Assembly (NCBI RefSeq): GCF_943193195.1
Contig: NZ_CALPDG010000002.1
Location: forward strand, 140,369-204,368
Origin: Mediterraneibacter agrestimuris
GTDB taxonomy: Bacteria > Bacillota > Clostridia > Lachnospirales > Lachnospiraceae
Direction of reading: 5' to 3'
Length of the DNA: 64,000 nt
How positions within the stretch are numbered: position 1 is the first letter of the stretch; each line of letters opens with the position of its first letter. Of the stretch, positions 59,022 through 64,000 are shown in pieces. The notes beneath the pieces are model-generated. The model was not told the DNA's origin. It searched no databases and worked only from the letters and a program-made list of their open reading frames with translations. The position numbers and the translations under genes are program-made.

Positions 59022-60316
59022 TCGCTATCACATACCTGTTTCATTTCTTTTTGAATATCCTCAAAATCTAAATGTGTATAAGTATTCAGTGTTACACCAA
59101 TATCGGAATGTCCCATTATTTTCTGCAATGTTTTTGGATTCATTCCCGATTTCGCCATGTTGGAACAAAAGGTATACCTGCATACATGAGGTGTAATCTT
59201 TGGTAATTCTTCCTTGTAAATCTTGTTGTACTTTTCGCATATATGCTGGAAATACTTTTCCCAATGGAGAGCAACCATTGGCATATCATTTTTATCAAGA
59301 TACAGGAATCCCTTATAAGCAACTCTGTTCTTATCGTAAATAACAGGTTCTTTCTTAGGTTTCTTTCTGTTAGTAATGATAAAGCGAAAACATTCTTGAA
59401 CTTCCTCCGTCATGGGAACCAATCTTGTGCCACTATCAGTTTTCGTAGCTTCTATGATGTATTCCATATTCCTCTTTCGTTGTAACTGATGATCAATATT
59501 GATTTTTCCATTTTCCAAATCAATATCAGATATCGTCAAGCCTACAAACTCCGATATACGAAGTCCTGTATGAAAAAGGATATAAATTCCTTCATAGTAA
59601 CGGTTAAAATGCTTATCCGCTTTGATAAACTCCAAAAATGCTCTTTGTTGTTTTCTTGTAATAGCTTCTCTGGTTACACTGTCATTGACAACCACAGTCG
59701 CAAGCTGAATTTCAAATGGATTCTTGCGAATCAAATCATCATCAACTGCCATCTGAAACGCAGGTCTTACCACGCCTCTTACAGTATGTATGGTACTGTA
59801 ACCTCTTCCGTCAGCTTGTAGCTTTATCAGCCAACCTTTTGCGTCTGATAATTTTACTTTATCAATTCGTTTGTTTCCAAAGGTTTCTTTTTTAATAATG
59901 TTGATTACAAAGTTGTAATTGGCTTCTGTATTGTGCCTTACACCCGTTTTTTGTGAAATGTACTTTTTGACAAGTTCCAAAACTGTCATTCCACCGCCAA
60001 GAGAAACAATATCATCTTCCAAATCCTTATGTATCTGCTTTTCCTTATCTCGGAGTGAAATATCGTTTTTTGCACCTTGCGGAACTGTATCGGTTTTGAC
60101 CAGCTTCCAGCTATACACATATTTTGCATTTCCTGCATTATCAATGTACTTATACATATAACGCCCATCTTTTCGTTGGCTCTCTCCATTGCGTAAAATA
60201 CGATTTCTATTATCACGTCTTCTCGCACTGCACTCATCAAATCGCTCCTTTCGTATCTTGAAAGAGCCCCGATATGACAAAATGAGTATATTATAATCGG
60301 GGCATAATCGCCACAT
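59015..60316 (-). CDS. int: Tn916-family tyrosine integrase, with 5-bp duplication at the usual start
   Basis: This tyrosine recombinase excises and inserts the element. It has the Tn916 Int layout: the N-terminal arm-binding domain (RRRDNRNRILRNGESQRKDG and YKYIDN), a SAM-like core-binding domain and the catalytic domain. That domain has the Arg in HTGLRISEF, His-x-x-Arg in ITPHVCRYTF, and His and Tyr in GHSDIGVTLNTYTH. The strong RBS AAAGGAG and ATG at 60237 should start MSARRRD, but AGTGC is repeated there and shifts the frame. An in-frame ATG at 60316, overlapping the xis stop with GGAGG before it, gives the 433-residue version with 29 extra residues. Whether that one is used is uncertain. 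Confidence 0.85.
   Translation of the reverse strand: MWRLCPDYNILILSYRGSFKIRKERFDECSARRRDNRNRILRNGESQRKDGRYMYKYIDNAGNAKYVYSWKLVKTDTVPQGAKNDISLRDKEKQIHKDLEDDIVSLGGGMTVLELVKKYISQKTGVRHNTEANYNFVINIIKKETFGNKRIDKVKLSDAKGWLIKLQADGRGYSTIHTVRGVVRPAFQMAVDDDLIRKNPFEIQLATVVVNDSVTREAITRKQQRAFLEFIKADKHFNRYYEGIYILFHTGLRISEFVGLTISDIDLENGKINIDHQLQRKRNMEYIIEATKTDSGTRLVPMTEEVQECFRFIITNRKKPKKEPVIYDKNRVAYKGFLYLDKNDMPMVALHWEKYFQHICEKYNKIYKEELPKITPHVCRYTFCSNMAKSGMNPKTLQKIMGHSDIGVTLNTYTHLDFEDIQKEMKQVCDSEL
60266..60303 (-). terminator. Hairpin between xis and int
   Basis: Perfect 8-bp arms GCCCCGAT/ATCGGGGC with a 22-base loop, followed on the minus strand by TCTTTC. It lies between the xis stop and the usual int ribosome binding site and may act as an attenuator of int. 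Confidence 0.5.
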
Positions 60317-60519
60317 CAGATTTCCTCCAACTCGTCTATGATTTTCTCGAATTGCTTTCGCTTAATCTGAATCCGATTCCCGTTCGTAATCAGCCAACTG
60401 GCATTTCTATGTTCATCAACCAGTCTACGGAGTTTCTTTTCTCCGATACGAAAATACGCTGACGCTTCTTCAATCGTTAATGTGTATTTTTCCAATACAG
60501 GAATATCCACATTTTTCAT
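60316..60519 (-). CDS. xis: Tn916-type excisionase Xis
   Basis: Xis bends DNA and directs Int toward excision. From the ATG 60519 the product is 67 residues, the same as Tn916 Xis. It starts [20 protein letters not shown] and ends [19 protein letters not shown], with the winged [25 protein letters not shown]. The start is preceded by GGCGGCGGTG. A longer in-frame start 69 bases upstream is not needed. Its stop overlaps the ATG of the long form of int (TGATG). Confidence 0.93.
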   Translation of the reverse strand: MKNVDIPVLEKYTLTIEEASAYFRIGEKKLRRLVDEHRNASWLITNGNRIQIKRKQFEKIIDELEEI

Positions 60520-60584
60520 ATATACAGCACCGCCGCCCCTTTCTTTGATTTTTAGAAAAGAGATAGAATTGCATTCATAAATCT

Positions 60585-60821
60585 TCACTTTACTTCTAAC
60601 TCAAAATTTAAAATAGCTTTCATTATGGCAGTTCGTACCCTGCCTTTTAAATCCATATCAACCACAATCCGCATATTTCCATATTCATCATAACAAGGAC
60701 GTAAACATGCTTTTGATATGTATGCATTATAATGATTTAAAATCTTTTCCATCGCTATCTCATCACCGTCTACCGCTGAACAGATAGTTGAAAATCGCGG
60801 ACATTTTTGTATACGTTCCAT
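60585..60821 (-). CDS. Tn916 Orf8-like HTH_16 protein
   Basis: This 78-residue protein matches the small Orf8 family of Tn916 elements. It has [20 protein letters not shown] and [17 protein letters not shown], which is a helix-turn-helix often found fused to or beside a sigma-like protein. In Tn916 orf7 and orf8 act in regulation after excision. GGAGG, inside the last codons of the Orf7-like gene, precedes the ATG. Confidence 0.88.
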   Translation of the reverse strand: MERIQKCPRFSTICSAVDGDEIAMEKILNHYNAYISKACLRPCYDEYGNMRIVVDMDLKGRVRTAIMKAILNFELEVK

Positions 60822-60825
60822 TGTG

Positions 60826-61242
60826 CTAATCCTCCGTATATTTTTCTCTGATAATATTTAAGGCTCTCATTCTGTTCCGATAAACAGAACATCTTGAAAT
60901 ACCAATAATCTCACCGATTTCTATATCTGACATTTCAAGGAAATAGGACATTAGAACGATGTTTCTTTGTCTTTCACTCAATGCCTTGATTGCTTCACAC
61001 AAATGCTCATCAAAAACACGGACTTCCGTTCCGTATACAGGAAACACTGTATATCCCATAGAATATTCATCTATGGTAGCTACATAGTTCAAATCTGCTT
61101 CTGTCACATCACTAAACGGAACTTCATGCTTTGCACGTCTTCCGAGTTCTCTGTAACAGTTCTTAACCGTCTTATCTATGACTTTACGGATAAGACAATC
61201 AAACTGTAATCTTATTGCTTTTTCAAATGAAGAAGGGGACAT
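60826..61242 (-). CDS. Tn916 Orf7-like sigma-70 region 4 protein
   Basis: The 138-residue product ends with a sigma-70 region 4 HTH: LSERQRNIVLMSYFLEMSDI, EIGEIIGISRCSVYRNRMRA. The N-terminal part (FDCLIRKVIDKTVKNCYRELG) is typical of the Tn916 Orf7 group, which in that element promotes transcription of xis, int and transfer genes. Near-perfect ribosome binding site AAGGAGGTGA. Four bases separate it from the Orf8-like gene. Confidence 0.9.
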   Translation of the reverse strand: MSPSSFEKAIRLQFDCLIRKVIDKTVKNCYRELGRRAKHEVPFSDVTEADLNYVATIDEYSMGYTVFPVYGTEVRVFDEHLCEAIKALSERQRNIVLMSYFLEMSDIEIGEIIGISRCSVYRNRMRALNIIREKYTED

Positions 61243-61373
61243 AATCTCACCTCCTTCCCGTGAAAGTTGTTAAAGCGTGAAGATTCTTACCTCTTTTCGC
61301 TCTAACACTCACCACTGAGATGAGATTTGTTACCCTGTCTGTAAAATTGTTTAAAGATATTTTGAGACAGCAA

Positions 61374-61415
61374 AAAAGCACAGGAACAACTAATAAATGC
61401 TGATCCTGCGCTTTT
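61374..61415 (-). terminator. Terminator of the cargo transcript
   Basis: Arms AAAAGCACAGGA and TCCTGCGCTTTT pair at 11 of 12 positions; on the minus strand TTTTTTG ends the second arm. Confidence 0.75.
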
Positions 61416-61522
61416 CCGATAGTTCCTGCTATGTAATGTAAAAAACCACATTCAAGGGTGTAAAATGTTATTGAATAGATATATATTTTTTTGACAATAA
61501 CGGATTTATTAAGAATCGTGTT

Positions 61523-61768
61523 TTACAATGCTTTATCAAAGCGACTACCTCCAAGAGCCGCCAAAATAAAACCTGTATTATTCATAGAATTAGGAAAAGA
61601 AAAACGACAGCTTTTCAACCGTCGTCCAAATTTATCGTATTCAAAAAAGACACTGTCGGCAACGGTTTTTTTATTTACGCGAGCAACGAGCCAAACGAAT
61701 ATGCTTGCATATTCACTTGGCGACTGCCGCGATAACCAGCAAAATTCGCAAAGCGTATTTCGTCTGGT
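61523..61768 (-). pseudogene. Startless open frame, probable gene remnant on mobile DNA
   Basis: Between a TAG at 61769 and a TAA at 61523 an 81-codon frame stays open: it begins TRRNTLCEFCWLSRQSPSEY, continues VARVNKKTVADSVFFEYDKF and ends GGSRFDKAL. It has no ATG, GTG or TTG start in the first 50 codons. I have a memory of similar translated pieces in Firmicutes mobile and resistance regions, which must be checked by search. It may be the end of a lost gene or a conserved non-coding sequence. Confidence 0.35.
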
Positions 61769-61804
61769 CTATGCCAACAGCAATAGAGTTGAGTTGTATT
61801 GATT

Positions 61805-62497
61805 TTACAGATTATCACATATCCAACTTTTTATAATCTTGTCATCTCCATTTCCCATAAAAGAATGTTCACTCTGCTCTGATATAGTCAATAACACAGA
61901 ATTGGACTTTGCAAAATTTTCTATGGCCTGTAAAGATTGCAAATTGTCCTTACCTCCATAAAGTATATAGGTTGGACTATTCCATCTTGTTACGGGATTT
62001 TTCTTTACATACTGGAAGTAATCCCAAGACAAAGTATCAATCGGTGTTGGAATTTCTCTTTTGGTATAAAGCATTTCTTCCGTAACATGAAACCACTGGA
62101 ACATATTTTTGATGAGATATTCCATATTTACGATTGGAGATAGAAAAAAGCACTTTTCAAAAGTAATATCTTTATATGCCTGCAAACTGAAATATGCGCC
62201 CAAACTACAAGCAAACAAAGATACCGATTTCCAATTAGCAAACGTATAGGAACTTATCCTATGAAGGTCAAAAATGCCATTCCAAATATCGCACCTGTAA
62301 TTCTCGCTTTTTCTTTCTCCATGTTCCGGTAAGTCAAAACTGATTGTCTGATAGCCTCTATTTTCTGCTATCCGAGCAAAAGTTTCAGCAGACTCCTTAT
62401 CGGACATTTTCCCATGAATATAAATGTATACCTTGTCAGATTTCCCTCCCCAGATAATGACCGGAATCTTTCCAATATAAAATTTTGTTGTTTTCAT
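61805..62497 (-). CDS. Alpha/beta hydrolase on the mobile element
   Basis: The 230-residue product has an alpha/beta hydrolase core: the VYIYIHGKMSD oxyanion region, SFDLPEHGER, the nucleophile elbow FACSLGAYFSL (Ser in C-S-L-G), the acid in YILYGGKDNLQSL and the final His in SEQSEHSFMG. No signal peptide. Substrate is unknown; detoxification of a compound is possible given the acetyltransferase nearby. The ribosome binding site is weak (GGTGAT). Confidence 0.82.
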   Translation of the reverse strand: MKTTKFYIGKIPVIIWGGKSDKVYIYIHGKMSDKESAETFARIAENRGYQTISFDLPEHGERKSENYRCDIWNGIFDLHRISSYTFANWKSVSLFACSLGAYFSLQAYKDITFEKCFFLSPIVNMEYLIKNMFQWFHVTEEMLYTKREIPTPIDTLSWDYFQYVKKNPVTRWNSPTYILYGGKDNLQSLQAIENFAKSNSVLLTISEQSEHSFMGNGDDKIIKSWICDNL

Positions 62498-62623
62498 CTT
62501 TCATCACCGATTACATCGTATCACTAGGGGATAGCGTTCTCAATATACTGTCACTTACAGAAGTGTTTTTTATCTATAAGAATTTTCACCGTGGCTTCCT
62601 TTTAGATACACGGAAACACAAAA

Positions 62624-62649
62624 GAGAGGCCGCAAAACTACGACCTCTC
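62624..62649 (-). terminator. Terminator after the CD3324-like gene
   Basis: GAGAGG/CCTCTC arms with a 14-base loop, followed on the minus strand by TTTTGTG, six bases after the stop codon. Confidence 0.7.
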
Positions 62650-62654
62650 GGAAA

Positions 62655-62918
62655 TTATTTCTCATATATGATTTTTCTGATTGAATGAACAGAAAGATAA
62701 TAGATACCAGCTAATTCATCAACACTTTTCCCTTGCTGATAATCTTTTCTTATTTTTCTGTTTCTCTGCTCAATCTCATATATACAACCACTTAATTCGC
62801 CCCATTTCTTTTTGCTGTCTTTTCTTGAGGGAACATAAATATATCCGCCTTGTATATAACTTTGCAATTCTTCAACTAAAGCAATGGGGAGCACCGAATC
62901 TGCTTTGATATATTTCAT
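62655..62918 (-). CDS. CD3324 family protein (small HTH protein)
   Basis: The 87-residue protein starts MKYIKADSVLPIALVEELQS and continues YVPSRKDSKKKWGE. It ends with a helix-turn-helix-like segment, GKSVDELAGIYYLSVHSIRK. It matches the family named after C. difficile CD3324, small proteins often on mobile elements; a DNA-binding role is inferred. AAAGGAG precedes the ATG. A terminator follows, so it is a single-gene unit. Confidence 0.85.
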   Translation of the reverse strand: MKYIKADSVLPIALVEELQSYIQGGYIYVPSRKDSKKKWGELSGCIYEIEQRNRKIRKDYQQGKSVDELAGIYYLSVHSIRKIIYEK

Positions 62919-62978
62919 GCAGGCTCACTCCTTTAACTTTTCATCGTCAAATAGCAAAGCCAGCATTACGCCTTATTA

Positions 62979-63020
62979 CTCCATGCAAATGGCGTTAGTA
63001 TTTACTGACTTTGCATGGAG
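62979..63020. terminator. Terminator-like hairpin after the acetyltransferase gene
   Basis: CTCCATGCAAA and TTTGCATGGAG are perfect 11-bp arms with a 20-base loop, 53 bases after the stop codon. There is no T-tract on the minus strand; TTCTTTCTTTTTTT lies on plus. Confidence 0.45.
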
Positions 63021-63072
63021 TGAAACATCGTTCTTTCTTTTTTTATTTATACACATCGTATCACCGTCCTAA

Positions 63073-63717
63073 TTACATGTACATCGCTTGTTTTAACTGT
63101 TTAATGTTTCCGCTTTGTATAGCACCAATATTTCTTGCGATTCTTTCCTCAGACCAGTTCCACCATTGAATCTCCAATAGTGCAGAAATGGTTTCTTCTG
63201 GAAATCGCTTCTTTATTGGTTTTGCCGGAACACCGCCAACAATCGTATATGGCGGAACATCTTTTGTGACAACTGCACGAGTTCCAACGATTGCTCCGTC
63301 TCCAATCGTGACCCCAGCTAAAACAACAGCTTCATAACCAATCCAAACGTCATTTCCTATGACAATATCGCCTTTATTATCCCATGCGTTTGTTACGTCT
63401 TTCTTCTCTAATCCCCATTCCTCAAAAAATAGAGGAAATGGATAAGTGGATAATGAAGACAGCGTATGATTGGCACTGTTAAAAAGGAATTTTGCACCAC
63501 AAGCAATGGAACAGAATTTTCCAATCTGCAATTTATCATCGTTTATCGGATAGTGATATAATACATTGTTTTTCTCAAATAACATCGGGTCATTTACAAA
63601 ATCATTGTACATTGTAAAATCTCCAACCGTTATATTAGGATTCGTGATTACATGTTTCAAATAAATAGTTTCTTTATCGCCTGTGCGGGGATAAATCTGT
63701 TTTACTGGAATAGTCAT
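63073..63717 (-). CDS. Vat/CatB-related xenobiotic O-acetyltransferase
   Basis: This is a left-handed beta-helix (hexapeptide) acetyltransferase of 214 residues related to Vat streptogramin A and CatB chloramphenicol enzymes. Motifs: [20 protein letters not shown] (about 53-72), the catalytic His in [36 protein letters not shown] and the C-terminal [17 protein letters not shown] and QWWNWSEE. Homology suggests acetylation of an antibiotic, but the exact substrate and whether it confers resistance cannot be judged from sequence. It sits where Tn916 carries tet(M). AGGAGG precedes the ATG, and a candidate leader peptide lies upstream. Confidence 0.85.
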   Translation of the reverse strand: MTIPVKQIYPRTGDKETIYLKHVITNPNITVGDFTMYNDFVNDPMLFEKNNVLYHYPINDDKLQIGKFCSIACGAKFLFNSANHTLSSLSTYPFPLFFEEWGLEKKDVTNAWDNKGDIVIGNDVWIGYEAVVLAGVTIGDGAIVGTRAVVTKDVPPYTIVGGVPAKPIKKRFPEETISALLEIQWWNWSEERIARNIGAIQSGNIKQLKQAMYM

Positions 63718-63747
63718 TTAAAATCCTCCTGTTAATTTGAATACTGT

Positions 63748-63786
63748 CTATTTAACTATTCCAGATAATACAATGCAGAGTTTCAC
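63748..63786 (-). CDS. Candidate 12-residue leader peptide before the acetyltransferase
   Basis: A GTG at 63786 with AGGTGG five bases upstream opens a 13-codon frame reading MKLCIVLSGIVK and stop. It lies between the promoter and the acetyltransferase, 30 bases before that start codon. Short leaders before ribosome-drug resistance genes commonly control attenuation; that role here is inference. Confidence 0.45.
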   Translation of the reverse strand: MKLCIVLSGIVK

Positions 63787-63816
63787 CTAAACCACCTCTC
63801 TTTTGATTTAAGGACA

Positions 63817-63845
63817 ATTATATACGCCGTTCGATTGAAAAACAA
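63817..63845 (-). promoter_or_regulatory. Promoter of the acetyltransferase gene
   Basis: Minus strand: TTGTTT (63840-63845), 17-bp spacer, TATAAT (63817-63822), giving a leader of about 93 bases that contains the candidate leader peptide. Confidence 0.7.
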
Positions 63846-63940
63846 TAACCATGTGACATTTCTTCAGTAAACGCAAAATAACGAGTACCTTGACATTTTT
63901 AGGCGGCTGCTTTGCAGCCACCGCAGACTGTAGACAAAGT

Positions 63941-63967
63941 TGGTGCTGGAGAAGAACTCCAGCACCA
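63941..63967. terminator. Strong hairpin near the window edge
   Basis: TGGTGCTGGAG and CTCCAGCACCA form a perfect 11-bp stem with loop AAGAA. A smaller hairpin GGCTGC/GCAGCC lies at 63905-63919. It probably ends a gene outside the window or isolates the acetyltransferase unit. Confidence 0.65.
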
Positions 63968-64000
63968 CTTTTCGATAAAATCTATTTTTTCTTTTGTCTC

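Larger units (their letters stand above)
61243..61804. other. 562-base gap in the mobile element: a terminator and a startless open frame
   Basis: No ordinary gene is seen. It holds the leader of the Orf7-like gene, a terminator at 61374-61415, an A/T-rich stretch and a conserved-looking minus-strand frame at 61523-61768 without a start codon. Confidence 0.6.

Noticed and set aside
59986..60240. 83-84 residue frame starting at the usual int ribosome binding site
   Set aside because: It is the wrong frame of int opened by the AGTGC duplication and has no protein-like features of its own.
61491..61802. 103-residue plus-strand frame in the mobile region
   Set aside because: No ribosome binding site, composition unlike a protein, and it runs opposite the more protein-like minus-strand frame.

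Overview
The window looks like chromosome of an anaerobic, endospore-forming member of the Clostridia, most probably Lachnospiraceae. The evidence is an alpha/beta small acid-soluble spore protein, GerW/YtfJ and YlbJ-type sporulation proteins, a complete rnfCDGEAB operon, a biotin-dependent sodium-pump decarboxylase operon, AGGAGG-type ribosome binding sites and moderate G+C. No rRNA or tRNA gene and no CRISPR array was seen. Almost every gene is on the minus strand; only ylbJ, rpmB and a dnaJ-like gene in the backbone are on plus.

Layout. 1-10.9 kb: truncated hisZ, recU, two pseudouridine synthases, an SDR enzyme, a YgiQ radical SAM protein, a HAD phosphatase, an rRNA m5C methyltransferase, an M23 peptidase and pepD. 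11-21 kb: ylbJ, coaD, rsmD, a SASP, recG, a FakA-like protein, Asp23/YloU, rpmB, a 46-residue membrane protein, gerW and a DUF2953 protein. 21-29 kb: a class B PBP overlapping an FtsW/RodA gene, a U32 peptidase, zapA, ruvB and ruvA. 29-35.5 kb: a Gx transporter, a NusG-II protein and the Rnf complex. 35.6-42.7 kb: rpsA, ispH, cmk, a BaiN-like flavoprotein, a MurR/RpiR regulator and an M24 peptidase. 43-48.6 kb: an operon with two carboxyltransferases (5S-like and 12S-like), a separate biotin carrier, the membrane beta subunit and an OadG made as a lipoprotein. 48.9-57.3 kb: a 2-isopropylmalate synthase fused to an AraC-type DNA-binding domain, two D,D-carboxypeptidases, scpA/scpB, a phosphoesterase and deoC. 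57.7-58.9 kb: a J-domain protein and a low-molecular-weight tyrosine phosphatase.

58.9-64 kb is the integration end of a Tn916-family element: integrase, excisionase, Orf8-like and Orf7-like regulators, then cargo (alpha/beta hydrolase, CD3324-like protein, Vat/CatB-type acetyltransferase with a candidate leader peptide). The other end of the element is outside the window.

The least expected features are: (1) a family of about 140-bp palindromic non-coding elements with GTTACTGTTCACA-type inverted ends, a conserved hairpin loop and, at the best copies, perfect 8-bp target duplications, present about a dozen times in the backbone; (2) the LeuA-AraC fusion, in which a leucine-binding enzyme carries its own HTH domain; (3) a 5-bp tandem duplication just after the expected start codon of the Tn916-type integrase, which puts that start out of frame; and (4) the lipoprotein-OadG and twin-carboxyltransferase sodium pump.
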